Assembly: GCA_964555935.1 (NCBI GenBank)
Contig: CAZKUN010000024.1
Coordinates: forward strand, 1 to 57,199
Length of the DNA: 57,199 nt
Direction of reading: 5' to 3'
From: CAZKUN01 sp964555935
GTDB lineage: Bacteria; Armatimonadota; Zipacnadia; Zipacnadales; VGFC01
Below, piece after piece: positions 17,126 to 25,755 of the stretch; positions within the stretch are counted from its first letter, which is position 1, and every line of letters begins with the position of its first letter. Below the pieces are notes generated by a model, which worked only from the letters and a program-made list of their open reading frames with translations, was not told the DNA's origin and did no database searches. Both the position numbers and the translations under genes were made by a program.

Positions 17126-17644
17126 ATGAATGGACAGCTACGGACTGGGCTCATCATCTCCGGCGTCGTGGTCGTGCTGGTCGCCATCGCCGCATGGCAC
17201 AACGGGCGGACCGGGTCGGTGGGAGGCGGCGTGAGGCTCACCGACGATCTGGCAGAGGCGTGGGTCGCGTCTACCGAGGCCGAGGATGTCGGGGATGCCC
17301 TCAACAAGGCGAGTGCTGATGGCTCATCTGTGAACGTGGCCGACCCCGAAGCGGTACGTGCGGCCGGAAAGAACCGAAGGCTGGCGAAGGCGGTGAAGGC
17401 CCACGGATTCAGCAGCGGCGATCAGTGGGCTGAGGTCACCATCAAGATGATGGCCGTGCAGCTCGGAGACATGCTGCCGGCCATGGAGGCGAAGTCGGAG
17501 ACCGCCGCGGCAGGCGACGCGCAGTTGCAGGCGGCGATGGGGCTGGCCTACGCGGAGACGCATGGGTGGATTGACGCAGTGTTGGCGAACATGACCAAGG
17601 ACGAGGTGAGCGCCGCCCGGGAGGCGGGCCCTTCCGGCGGCTAG
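17126..17644 (+). CDS. Small membrane-anchored hypothetical protein
   Basis: This 172-residue protein is unrecognised. One N-terminal helix (TGLIISGVVVVLVAIAAW, about residues 7-24) anchors or exports it. The remainder is soluble, Ala- and Glu-rich and helical, with no Cys. I chose the ATG at 17126 because GGGGGTG lies about 7 bases upstream; the longer open frame from 16601 is antisense to the beta-propeller gene. Its TAG stop forms the left end of an 80-bp palindromic element. Confidence 0.7.
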   Translation: MNGQLRTGLIISGVVVVLVAIAAWHNGRTGSVGGGVRLTDDLAEAWVASTEAEDVGDALNKASADGSSVNVADPEAVRAAGKNRRLAKAVKAHGFSSGDQWAEVTIKMMAVQLGDMLPAMEAKSETAAAGDAQLQAAMGLAYAETHGWIDAVLANMTKDEVSAAREAGPSGG

Positions 17645-17721
17645 AGCCGCCTCCAACGCCTCAACACCCGGACGCGTCGGATCTGGAGATCCGACCTACG
17701 GGAGCAGTGAGACAACTTCTA
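17642..17721. repeat. 80-bp palindromic element, copy 2 (both ends are stop codons of convergent genes)
   Basis: The element has the same core hairpin GTCGGATCT-GG-AGATCCGAC (17676-17695) plus CTACG, at the same 34-bp offset from the TAG as in the other copies. It begins TAGAGCCGCC and ends ACTTCTA, that is TAGAAGT on the other strand. The left TAG (17642-17644) stops the plus-strand gene and the right CTA (17719-17721) stops the minus-strand gene, so it exactly fills the convergent gap. Confidence 0.9.
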
Positions 17722-18210
17722 CCGGTGGTCGCGGACATCGGGGCCGTACGATATCACGCGGTCGAGGATGATGGCCTCGAGTTCATCGAACTGCATGAGA
17801 TTGGGGTCTAGGCGCATGGTCCGCGACTCGCTGCTGAGCAACTCGATGGGGCCTTTGGGCTTCTTTGGGTGCTTGTAGAGAGTGACGCGGACGACTTGGT
17901 GCCAGAGGACGCGCAAGCTAGGTCGCCCGAGGTTGTACTGCTCGATCCCGGCTTCGGAGACGGTCGTGTGTTCAGTGAGCAGGAACGCGCCGATGAGCAT
18001 CGTCAGCGCGCCGGCGGAACCCGTCGCGAGGGTGATGCTGTTGGCCACGACCGGCCCGGCGATCTTCGTCAACGCGGGATGCAACGGGCTCCCGTTGTAT
18101 GCGGCGGCCACAATGATCGCCACCGCTCCAACCAACAACCACCGCGCGAAAGGTCGGCGGAATATCAGCTCTGTCGAATCTTCGCGTGGCGGGTCGTTCG
18201 AGTCGGCCAT
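17719..18210 (-). CDS. Two-helix membrane protein with PH-like domain
   Basis: The product has 163 residues from the ATG at 18210; a TTG at 18237 is an alternative start. Two hydrophobic stretches occur, WLLVGAVAIIVAAAYNG and ITLATGSAGALTMLIGAFL. A short beta-rich cytoplasmic domain follows (TTVSEAGIEQYNLGRPSLRV, then LWHQVVRVTLYKH and DELEAIILDRV), which resembles bacterial PH domains. A similar C-terminal domain occurs in the membrane protein at 10255. Function unknown. Its TAG stop is the right end of the 80-bp element. Confidence 0.65.
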   Translation of the reverse strand: MADSNDPPREDSTELIFRRPFARWLLVGAVAIIVAAAYNGSPLHPALTKIAGPVVANSITLATGSAGALTMLIGAFLLTEHTTVSEAGIEQYNLGRPSLRVLWHQVVRVTLYKHPKKPKGPIELLSSESRTMRLDPNLMQFDELEAIILDRVISYGPDVRDHR

Positions 18211-18277
18211 GGTGGTCTCGTAATCCTCAGGTGTCAATGTGGCGCGGCTGGAACCGGTTCCCGAACTCGGAGCAGAT

Positions 18278-18298
18278 CAGACGGGCTGGAAGCCCGTC
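18278..18298. repeat. Hairpin related to the core of the 80-bp elements
   Basis: AGACGGGCT (18278-18286) pairs with AGCCCGTCT (18290-18298) around GGA, followed by CTACG one base later. The stem sequence differs from the 80-bp elements, but the central CTGGA(A)G and the trailing CTACG are kept. A second palindrome, GGAACCGGTTCC, lies at 18249-18260. Together they fill the gap between two minus-strand genes. Confidence 0.6.
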
Positions 18299-18321
18299 TC
18301 TACGCGGGCACGAGCACCCAG

Positions 18322-19425
18322 CTACGAGCGAGCACCGAATTCATCGTACGCGTCAAACAACGCAAGCACGTTCTCGAGCGGCACGTCGGGCTGGATGTTG
18401 TGAGCAGTACACGCGATGAAGCCGCCGCCCGGCCTACCCGCATCGAGGCAGCAACGGACGTCTGACCGGACGTCTTCGACGCTCCCGCGAGGCAACGTCT
18501 CCTGGATGTCGATTCCGCCGTGGAAGCAGATGTCGCGTCCGAACTCGCGCTTCAGCGCCGCCAGGTCCATGCCGGCCGCGCGGGGCTGGACGGACTGCAG
18601 GATGTCGAGCCCGCACTCGATGAAATCAGGAATCAACCCCACCACGGCGCCACACGTGTGGTGCATGACGGGGATATCATATTCGTGGGCGAGCGCGATG
18701 TACGCGGCGAATCCAGGACGCAGTCGTTCGCGCCACAGCTTCGGATTCATCATGGGACCGTGCTGCGTGCCGAAGTCATCGCCCATCATGAAGATGTCGA
18801 TGGCATCGCCGGCGGTCTCGAAAACGCGCTTGTTGTAGGCCAGGAAGTACTCGGTCACGCGCGTCAGGATGGCCTCGGCGATTTCCGGATTCACGGAGAG
18901 GTCGATGTACGCCTGCTCCATCCCCCGCAGGTACATCATCGTCTTGAGCTGGGCCGTCCGGTCGAGCCGGTCGCCGGCATTGACGACCGCTCGCCCCGAG
19001 GCGTGGATCTGGTCGCACTGGTCGCGAAGCGTGGAGAAATCCCACGCATCCGGATCCGGCCAGTTGGGGTAGGCTTCGATCTCCGCCACCGTCTCGGCCG
19101 AGGCCAGCGGCGATTCGACGACGTGCTTGTACGACCACTCCGCATCGCCGGCGCGGATCGTCTTTACGAGCCGCTTGACGCCCCACAGGTCTGAGCTGAC
19201 GCGGCCCTCAGGCGTGTCCCAGGCCTCGAGTTCCTGGCCCGCGTAACTGGGCCCAGCCACGTACTCGAGATCAACGCCAAGCCGATCCAGCACGACGCGG
19301 TCGGCTCCGACTTCGAAGTGCTCGCGCAACAGCGCGTAGACCTCGGGCGTCGCCCAAAGATCGCGAGGGACGCGGTCCGGTTCTTCATGCTGAAGCGCCC
19401 GCAGGACGCGTTCACGGCTGGTCAT
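18322..19425 (-). CDS. Uroporphyrinogen-decarboxylase-family protein, corrinoid methyltransferase-like
   Basis: The enzyme has 367 residues and starts MTSRERVLRALQHEEPDRVP, the classic opening of this family. A zinc-type motif H-T-C (MHHTCGAVV) and a later Cys in GGFIACTAHNIQPDVPLEN match the H-x-C...C ligand set of MtaA/CmuA-like methyltransferases rather than true HemE. It may move a methyl group between a corrinoid and a thiol acceptor, or demethylate a plant-derived compound; the substrate is unknown. GGAGG precedes the ATG by about 8 bases. Such genes are often expanded in genomes like this one, and no corrinoid protein is adjacent. Confidence 0.85.
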   Translation of the reverse strand: MTSRERVLRALQHEEPDRVPRDLWATPEVYALLREHFEVGADRVVLDRLGVDLEYVAGPSYAGQELEAWDTPEGRVSSDLWGVKRLVKTIRAGDAEWSYKHVVESPLASAETVAEIEAYPNWPDPDAWDFSTLRDQCDQIHASGRAVVNAGDRLDRTAQLKTMMYLRGMEQAYIDLSVNPEIAEAILTRVTEYFLAYNKRVFETAGDAIDIFMMGDDFGTQHGPMMNPKLWRERLRPGFAAYIALAHEYDIPVMHHTCGAVVGLIPDFIECGLDILQSVQPRAAGMDLAALKREFGRDICFHGGIDIQETLPRGSVEDVRSDVRCCLDAGRPGGGFIACTAHNIQPDVPLENVLALFDAYDEFGARS

Positions 19426-19601
19426 TGCAGGGACCTCCACGGTCCATTGGCCGGCGAGTGTCGACGGGCAAGGGGTTTTGGTCGGGTCTGGCGAATAATC
19501 CTCCCACTTGCCTAGCGTCGCGATCGGCAGCAAGGGGGCTGCGGTCGCGATTGCGCACGAGTGATAGCCGACAGACTCAACGACAGAGGGGTACCTGAAG
19601 C

Positions 19602-20459
19602 ATGCAGTTGAAGAGATGCCCGAAATGCAACGGCGTTCTGGCGCCAACCGACACGCAGTGCCTTGACTGCGGCGAAGACATCGCCGCCCACCTCGAGGAG
19701 CTGCACAAAGCCGCGACATCGAAGAAGGAACTCACCCACGAGGAGAAGATGGAGCGCGCGCGCAACATCGCGGCCAGCGCCGCCAGAGGCCGCTCTTTCG
19801 GAGTGGACAAATCCGACGAGACGCGGCTCCGCACCTTCGACAAGGCCGCGGCGGAGACGACGAAGGGCGATATCGGCGGCGCGTGGGGAACGGCTTCCAT
19901 CGCGCTCGTCATTGCAATTGCCTCATTGGCAGCGGGGTTCAGCAAACTGAACGTGATCGATGGCATCGAGGGTCTCAAGAGCCTCTCGCTCCCGGTGGTG
20001 CGGGACTTGGGGTTTGGCATGTTCGCCGATGCCCGCATCCTGTGCATCGTCGGCCTGGGGACGGGCACCGGCGCGCTGCTTTGCACGGCCGGCCAGACCT
20101 GGCGGGCGATCCTGGCCCATCAGTCGGTCGCAGCGGTCGCGCGCAACGAGAAACCGGTCATCCTCTTCGTCCCGCCGCCGACACGAATCGGCCTTCTGCT
20201 GATCGGCGTGTCGATCCCGCCCGTCGGCATCATCATGGGCATCTGCCTCAAGCTTCTCGGCAAGAGCGAGGAGGTCAAGTCTCTCGGCGCGCTGATGTTC
20301 TGGGGCGGGTTCGCGATCACCGCAGTGGTAGGGATCAACATGCTCGGATCGCTGGCATCCAACCTCAAGGCGCCGGAGAAGGACCCGAGCGAGGACGAGA
20401 TCGAAGAGGGCGCCGCCATGATCCGCGGCGCGATCGCGTGGCTGAGGGCCGTCTGCTGA
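19602..20459 (+). CDS. Zinc-ribbon membrane protein
   Basis: The protein has 285 residues. An N-terminal zinc ribbon C6-x2-C9-x10-C20-x2-C23 (CPKCNGVL, QCLDCGED) is followed by a charged linker (about 30-90) and about four hydrophobic segments, e.g. TASIALVIAIASLAAGF, ILCIVGLGTGTGALLC, IGLLLIGVSIPPVGIIMGIC and GALMFWGGFAITAVVGINML. The zinc-ribbon-then-membrane plan resembles the first gene of the 31.5 kb cluster, but the bodies are not obviously related. Function unknown. The preceding 176 bp hold divergent promoters and a small hairpin GCAGC-AAGGGG-GCTGC between two GTCGCGAT repeats. Confidence 0.72.
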   Translation: MQLKRCPKCNGVLAPTDTQCLDCGEDIAAHLEELHKAATSKKELTHEEKMERARNIAASAARGRSFGVDKSDETRLRTFDKAAAETTKGDIGGAWGTASIALVIAIASLAAGFSKLNVIDGIEGLKSLSLPVVRDLGFGMFADARILCIVGLGTGTGALLCTAGQTWRAILAHQSVAAVARNEKPVILFVPPPTRIGLLLIGVSIPPVGIIMGICLKLLGKSEEVKSLGALMFWGGFAITAVVGINMLGSLASNLKAPEKDPSEDEIEEGAAMIRGAIAWLRAVC

Positions 20460-20479
20460 GGGTTTCACGCGATGTGCGA

Positions 20480-21778
20480 CTACGGCCTGGTGGCGGTCTT
20501 GCATGCCTTGCGCAGCCGATCGCCGCGCAGGCCAACCTCCAGGATCGTGCCATCCTCACCGACGAGCACGGTCTGCGGTATGCCTGACACCTGGTAGATG
20601 TCGCCGACGTCGCTGTCCCAGTACTTCCCCTCCACGATGTGCGTCCATGTCATCCCGTTCTCCGGGGCAAACTTCGCGACTTTATCCGTGGCCTTGCCCT
20701 TGTCGTCATCCCTGTCAAAGCTGATGCCGACGATCATGAAGTCGTCGCCCTCGAGCTTCTCCCACATGCTGACGACATTCGGAAGCTCCTCCAAGCATGG
20801 CCCGCACCAGGTCGCCCAGAAATCGAGCAGAATGACCTTGCCCCGGTGCGCCGAGAGCGTGAAGTCGCCGCCATCGAGCGTTGGCTGCGTGAAGTCCGGC
20901 GCCACTTCGCCTTTCAGGATGTACGGCTTTGTCTCGACCTTTGTCTCAGACACCGTGACGGTGGGGGCGTCGCCGCGCGCGCCGAACGTCTCCAAGACGT
21001 ACGTCTCGCCGTTGAAGTGAAACGGATCCCTCAGCCCGTACATCTCAGGCCCCTTGCTGTTCCCGTCGAAGACGCCGTCGGCGTTGAGGTCGAGATTCAC
21101 CTGGTCGCCGGCATCAGCCATTATCAGACCGTCGGCATCGCGGTCGTAGAATCGGGCCGACAGCGCTTCACCGGCAACATCCAAGTCCGTCTCGAACGAC
21201 CCAGCGCAGTAGGCAAACGCAAGCCGCCCATAGTCGCGCTCGGTTCCGTCCTTGAACCTTGTCTTCCCGCGTTGGGGGAACATGTAGAGGTTGATCGGGT
21301 AGGTCAACTCGAGGCCGTCTCCATACGTCACGTCGCACCGCGCGCCGACGAAGATCGTGTAGTCGCCAGGCTTGCGGCGGTCCTCGATGCAACGCGAGAG
21401 GACGCCCGGGCCGTCGTTTGTGAGGTCCTCGTCGTTGTTGGCATCGACATAGACTCGCGCGGGGCACGTCTGCAGTTCGACCTCGCCGTTCGCGTCGGCG
21501 TAGGCTGTCTTGAATTCCTCCCAATCCTCGCCCAGGTCGATGGCGACCGAGTACGTGGAATCCTCACCGTCGCCGATGTTGAGCGCGCCGTATAGCGGCG
21601 CGGCGACGTACTCCGGCTGGGCGCTCAGCTCCTCAGTCGGCTCATCCGACAGCGTCACCGGCATCGGCCGATAGCTTCCCGGCGGCGGGCCGAGCTTGAC
21701 GTCGGCGACGACTGGACCGAGCATGGAAAACGCCCAGATGAGCGTCAGGGCGATTACAGCGATCCGCGTGGATCTCAT
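20480..21778 (-). CDS. Exported TlpA/AhpC-type thioredoxin-fold protein with long N-terminal domain
   Basis: The protein has 432 residues with a signal peptide (RIAVIALTLIWAFSMLGPVVA). Residues about 25-280 form a beta-rich region with Asp-rich, calcium-loop-like stretches (DANNDEDLTNDGPG, DRDADGLIMADAGDQVNLD). The C-terminal 145 residues are a TlpA-like thioredoxin domain with the redox motif W324-C-G-P-C328 and the cis-Pro of GIPQTVLV. It probably reduces or isomerises disulfides, or supplies electrons, in the envelope. The domain combination recurs in Planctomycetota-type genomes (recollection). It converges with the zinc-ribbon gene and is divergent from the next DUF6785-like gene. Confidence 0.87.
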   Translation of the reverse strand: MRSTRIAVIALTLIWAFSMLGPVVADVKLGPPPGSYRPMPVTLSDEPTEELSAQPEYVAAPLYGALNIGDGEDSTYSVAIDLGEDWEEFKTAYADANGEVELQTCPARVYVDANNDEDLTNDGPGVLSRCIEDRRKPGDYTIFVGARCDVTYGDGLELTYPINLYMFPQRGKTRFKDGTERDYGRLAFAYCAGSFETDLDVAGEALSARFYDRDADGLIMADAGDQVNLDLNADGVFDGNSKGPEMYGLRDPFHFNGETYVLETFGARGDAPTVTVSETKVETKPYILKGEVAPDFTQPTLDGGDFTLSAHRGKVILLDFWATWCGPCLEELPNVVSMWEKLEGDDFMIVGISFDRDDDKGKATDKVAKFAPENGMTWTHIVEGKYWDSDVGDIYQVSGIPQTVLVGEDGTILEVGLRGDRLRKACKTATRP

Positions 21779-21860
21779 ACAGAGCCTCCAGGTCAGGGCT
21801 GCATCCGTGTTCGCCGGCGGCGCGCGAGCGTCCTGTTGAGCCGGAGGAGGATGGCGCGGC

Positions 21861-23894
21861 GTGCGGGAAGGTGAGACATTCTGCGTGCAGCCCTATGGGG
21901 TGAAATGTCCATTGCCCGAGGAAGTTCCCCAGAGCAGCGACGACGACGCGCCGCGAACTCCCGTCAGCCTCCGCGCGGGGCTATTCGGACTGCTCTGCGT
22001 GCTACTGCTCTGTGGGATCACCCCTTACAACGACAACGAGATCGGCGCCACGTATATCGCGGGCAATCACTTCCCGATCGGCGCGTTGGTTGTGCTAGTC
22101 GCCTTGGCGGCCTTCGCCGGGCCCATCCTCCGCAAGCTCCGCAGCAAACGGGTCCCCTCGCGGGCGGGGATGATCGCCGTCTGGGCGATGATCACCGTCG
22201 CGTCCGGCATCCCGTCGTCGGGGCTGATGCGCTACCTCGTCCCCCACATCATCGCGCCAAGGTACTACGCGACGGAGGAGAACGCGTGGGAGCGGACGGT
22301 CCTGCCCCGCATGCCCGAGTCGCTCTGGATCAACGACGAGTCAGCCGCGCGGTGGTTCTTCGAGGGTCTGCCGGGCGGGATGTCGATCCCATGGGGCGTG
22401 TGGCTGAGGCCGATGCTGGGATGGTCGGTCTTCACGCTGGGCCTCTACGCCATGTTCATCGGGCTGAGCGTGCTGATGCGGCGTCAGTGGGTCGAGCACG
22501 AGCGCTTCACGTTCCCGCTGGCGCAGCTCCCGGTTGAGATGGTCGCCGCGCCTCGCGCGGGCGGCTCGCTCAACCATTTCTTCCGCAACAAGCTCCTCTG
22601 GTCCAGCATCATCCTCGTCACCGTCATCCGCACGCTCGGCGGGCTGCACAAGTTCCATCCCGGCATCCCCGAGGTGCCGCTGAACTGGCCGCTCAACGCC
22701 TTCCTGGCCGAGAAGCCGTGGAGTTACGCGCGGTGGATGAACGTGACGATCTACCCGCTGGTGATCGGCTTCTCTTATCTTCTCAGCGGCGAGGTGTGCC
22801 TGAGCCTGTGGCTGTTTTACATCTTCTACAAGGCCCAATGCGTGATCGGGGGCGCTCTGGGGCTGAACATGCCGGGCGTGACGGCCGGCTACGGCTCGTA
22901 CCTGTTCGCATCGCACGAGGAGGCCGGGGCGGCAGTGGCGCTCGCGCTGTGGTGCGCGTGGGTTGCTCGCGGACACTCGCGGAGGGTCTGGCTCGGACTC
23001 ATCCGAGGCGGAGGGTTCGCCGACAAGGACGAACCACTCCCTTACCGCGCGGCCTCGGCGGCGTTCGTGCTGGGATTCATCGTGATGTGGCTGTGGCTGA
23101 TACAGGTCGGCGTGGGCCCGCTCGTGGCGCTGCTCGACTTGCTGATCGCGTTGACGGTCTTCATCGCCCTCACGTGGATGGTCAACCAGGCGGGGTTGCT
23201 GTTTCTCCAGCCGACGTTCGCGGGGAGCGAGATCCTCGTCAACCTCTTCGGCAGCCGCGCTTTCACGCCGAGGGGCCTGTTGATGACCTCGCTCACCGAG
23301 CACATTTACTTCATGGACTTGCGCGAGTTCCTGATGCCGTCGCTGCTGAACATGCACCGCATCAGCGACGACGTGCGGCTGAACCGCCGGTCGATGCTGC
23401 TGTGGGCCAGCCTGGCGATCATCGCGTCGTTAGGGATCTCATCCTGGGCTGCCATCCGGCTACCATACGTAGCGGGTGGCGGCGTGACGATGTTCAACTC
23501 CTGGACGTACATCTGGGCGCCGCAGATCCCCCTCAAGTGGGTCGCGAGCCTGTCGGCGCAGGCTCACCCCGTCTCTCAGAGCATGATCCTGCACTTCATC
23601 CTCGGCGGGGCGGGGATGCTCGGGATGCTGCTGCTTCGGACACGCGCGTCGTGGTTCGCGCTGCACCCCATCGGGTTCATCATCGCGAGCGGGTACCCGA
23701 TGGGGACTCTGTGGTTCAGCATCTTCTTGGGCTGGTTGTTCAAGGCCGTCATCATGCGCTACGCCGACCTCGAGGGTTACCGCAAGCTGAAGCCGCTTTT
23801 CATGGGGCTCGTGGTCGGCGATTGCCTCAACGGCGCGGCGTGGATCGTGGTAGGGCTGTTCACCCGGGTGGGGTATCCGATTCTGCCGCTGTGA
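21861..23894 (+). CDS. DUF6785/DUF6784-like polytopic membrane protein, paralog 2
   Basis: The protein has 677 residues and at least 12 membrane segments. It is a paralog of the gene at 13965: both have an R-R-x-W-x-E-x-E-(K/R) loop followed by TFP and QLP, a GGLHKFHPGIPEVP-type loop (NGMHVLFPHVPEIPVK in the other) and a conserved KPW. The start is a GTG at 21861 with GGAGGAGG about 10 bases upstream; no ATG fits. Function unknown, transport is an inference. Unlike paralog 1 it has no coupled glycosidase gene, and it sits alone. Confidence 0.78.
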   Translation: MREGETFCVQPYGVKCPLPEEVPQSSDDDAPRTPVSLRAGLFGLLCVLLLCGITPYNDNEIGATYIAGNHFPIGALVVLVALAAFAGPILRKLRSKRVPSRAGMIAVWAMITVASGIPSSGLMRYLVPHIIAPRYYATEENAWERTVLPRMPESLWINDESAARWFFEGLPGGMSIPWGVWLRPMLGWSVFTLGLYAMFIGLSVLMRRQWVEHERFTFPLAQLPVEMVAAPRAGGSLNHFFRNKLLWSSIILVTVIRTLGGLHKFHPGIPEVPLNWPLNAFLAEKPWSYARWMNVTIYPLVIGFSYLLSGEVCLSLWLFYIFYKAQCVIGGALGLNMPGVTAGYGSYLFASHEEAGAAVALALWCAWVARGHSRRVWLGLIRGGGFADKDEPLPYRAASAAFVLGFIVMWLWLIQVGVGPLVALLDLLIALTVFIALTWMVNQAGLLFLQPTFAGSEILVNLFGSRAFTPRGLLMTSLTEHIYFMDLREFLMPSLLNMHRISDDVRLNRRSMLLWASLAIIASLGISSWAAIRLPYVAGGGVTMFNSWTYIWAPQIPLKWVASLSAQAHPVSQSMILHFILGGAGMLGMLLLRTRASWFALHPIGFIIASGYPMGTLWFSIFLGWLFKAVIMRYADLEGYRKLKPLFMGLVVGDCLNGAAWIVVGLFTRVGYPILPL

Positions 23895-23938
23895 GGCGAG
23901 CCCCAGTGCTGGAACGGACGGCGAAGGCAAACGGCATC

Positions 23939-23952
23939 GGGGTTGAAACCCC
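23939..23952. repeat. Short GGGGTT/AACCCC hairpin in the intergenic gap
   Basis: GGGGTT (23939-23944) and AACCCC (23947-23952) pair around GA and are followed by TCTTACATGGG. The stem and TACATGGG tail resemble widespread small intergenic palindromes. The rest of the 180-bp gap between convergent genes holds a weaker CCCGGC...GCCGGG pairing and no gene. Confidence 0.4.
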
Positions 23953-24074
23953 TCTTACATGGGTGGGCGCATGAAGGCGCGCGGGAGGTGGAGGCGAGGG
24001 CCGGGCGCGGCAACTCGCAGAGCCCCTACGCTCGGCCCGGCAGACGGTTGCCAACTGGAAGCCCGCCGGGTCGT

Positions 24075-24804
24075 TCACTCGGGCGCCGCACCCGATTCTT
24101 CCAACGCGAGCCGGACCGGTAAGGGGCCGTGGTCGAGCGTCGCGGCTAGCGCCTCGGCCTCAAGTTCGGTGAGGTCGTGCCGCAGTGTCCCAGCAGTCGG
24201 CGGGACCCGCGTGGCGGGGGGGCGCGCCGAGAAGCTCTTCGTCGAGAGCGATGGCCAGGACCGGATTCTGACCAGGCCCTCGGGCGACGGCCGTCTGCTT
24301 TACGGGCGTCACGAACGTGTAGACGACGGCCCAGTTCCCGCTCCTCCCGGCCTGCGGGATGTAGAGCGGCATCCGGCCAGTCTGCTCCAGAACGTCAGTC
24401 GACGCCTCCCGGACCTCCGGCCACGCCGCCGCATCACCACTGTCCGCGTGTTGCCAGCCATCCGAGGGGCGCGCGTAGTCGACTGGCCGATAGCGATCGG
24501 AGACCAGGAGGAACTGCAGATGGCCGCGCGCTACGAGGAACGCCAGCTCCCGCTCACTCGCCGGCGGACGTCGTAGTTCGACAGTTACGCGATCCAGGGA
24601 GGCCTCGGTCACATGACCGCGCCCGTCGAGGCGCGTCTCGAGAATCGCGACTGCCGTCTCGACGTCAGCCATCGACACGGGGCGCCCCTCAACAGCGGCC
24701 ACCGGCATCAGGTGCACAACACGACGCCCGGACAGAATCGCCCAGCGCCCACCGAACGCGATCAGTGGCACGAACAGGACTAGCCACCACCACCTGGCTC
24801 GCAT
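24075..24804 (-). CDS. Membrane-anchored SecD P1-like domain protein, with a one-base frameshift
   Basis: A single N-terminal helix (WWWLVLFVPLIAFGGRWAIL) precedes a SecD-like periplasmic region: DVETAVAILETRLDGRGH, ASLDRVTVELRRPP, LAFLVARGHLQFLLV. SecD aligns here in its first periplasmic domain. After LAIALDEELLGAP the frame breaks in the run GGGGGGG (24216-24222). The other frame resumes as RHDLTELEAEALAATLDHGP followed by LPVRL, matching SecD where residues before the membrane part read LA..L..GALP. The span is 730 bp, one more than a multiple of three. Corrected length is about 242 residues. It lacks all SecD transport helices, so it is not a translocase subunit by itself. Confidence 0.72.
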
Positions 24805-24885
24805 CGCTCACCCTCCGACATAGCCGCTGCACGGCTGTTGCCAGTGATTGCGATTGGGCCCGGGCCGCAGCTACACCTCTGTTGC

Positions 24886-25572
24886 CTACTCGAACAACTG
24901 GAATCCCGTCGGGTCGATGCCCGCCTGGCGGATGACGTCGGCGGCCAGGTCGTAGACCATCTCCGACGTGACTCCCGCTTCCGGACGCTGCTTGAGTTCC
25001 GCCTTCACGAGCTTGGTGACGTACTTGTCGACCATCTCGCGCGGGGGATCGTTGGCAATCGCCCAGACGGCGAGCTGATACACCGGGTGGCTGACATCGG
25101 GGCCCGTCGCCAGCGCCGCGACCTTGGCCACGCGGTCATCGGGGCAGCGCGTCGCGACCATCACATCGCGACGGCCAGGCTCGCGCATGCCGATATTCGT
25201 GCAGGCAGTTGCGATCTCGACCCGGGCCTGGAGATTCTGCCCGAGGTTGATCGTGCCGCCGCCGAGGGCACCCATCCCCTGGACTCCGCCGCCGCGGTTG
25301 TTGCCGCCGATGCCGCCGCGCTGATTGCCACCAATGCCGCCGAGTTGCGCCCAGAACTGAGTGCCGGGAGCGATGGTGAGCGTCCGAGGCCCGCCGGGCG
25401 TGCCCCATATCTCGCCGATTACCGACTGCCCTCCATTGCCGCGAAACTCCGCATCCACGAGGCCAAGTTCCAGCGCCTGCACGAGGTCCATCCCGCCAAG
25501 CTGCGCCGGAGCCTGGGACGCCAACAAGCCAACTGCCAGTAGAACTGTCAATCCGATTGCGCTAATGCGCAT
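24886..25572 (-). CDS. Secreted protein with Gly/Asn-rich repeats
   Basis: The protein has 228 residues with a signal peptide (MRISAIGLTVLLAVGLLASQAPAQ). I chose the ATG at 25572 because AGGAGG precedes it by about 10 bases. The middle (about 80-115) contains near-repeats GGIGGNQRGGIGGNNRGGG. The C-terminal half is helical (AVWAIANDPPREMVDKYVTK) with two Cys residues (ATACTNIG, ATRCPDD) that could form a disulfide. No family recognised; it may be a surface or periplasmic protein. It lies behind the SecD-like gene's start with an 81-bp gap, so they may share a transcript. Confidence 0.7.
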   Translation of the reverse strand: MRISAIGLTVLLAVGLLASQAPAQLGGMDLVQALELGLVDAEFRGNGGQSVIGEIWGTPGGPRTLTIAPGTQFWAQLGGIGGNQRGGIGGNNRGGGVQGMGALGGGTINLGQNLQARVEIATACTNIGMREPGRRDVMVATRCPDDRVAKVAALATGPDVSHPVYQLAVWAIANDPPREMVDKYVTKLVKAELKQRPEAGVTSEMVYDLAADVIRQAGIDPTGFQLFE

Positions 25573-25699
25573 GAGACCACCCCTCCTGAGAAGTGTCCAG
25601 GGCACATCCGTCGAATCAGGGGACGCATGAGGGAGCCGCAGGGGTTACTCGGTTGGCACATCAAGTGCAAATGGTCCGGGGGCGGGACCACCGGATCCG

Positions 25700-25728
25700 T
25701 TGACAGACTGTGCTAAGATAGGCGCGCA
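25700..25728 (+). promoter_or_regulatory. Possible extended -10 promoter of the KaiC-like gene
   Basis: TGCTAAGATAGG (25711-25722) contains TGnTAAGAT, an extended -10 pattern. A TTGACA at 25700-25705 is only 8 bp away, too close to act as its -35 box. A hairpin TGGTCC...GGACCA lies just upstream. The call is tentative. Confidence 0.3.
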
Positions 25729-25755
25729 GCCAGCAGAGATTGGGGGTGAGTTACC

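Noticed and set aside
25700..25719. TTGACA plus TAAGAT as a promoter pair
   Set aside because: The spacing is 8 bp, far from 16-18. Only the extended -10 idea was kept, at low confidence.
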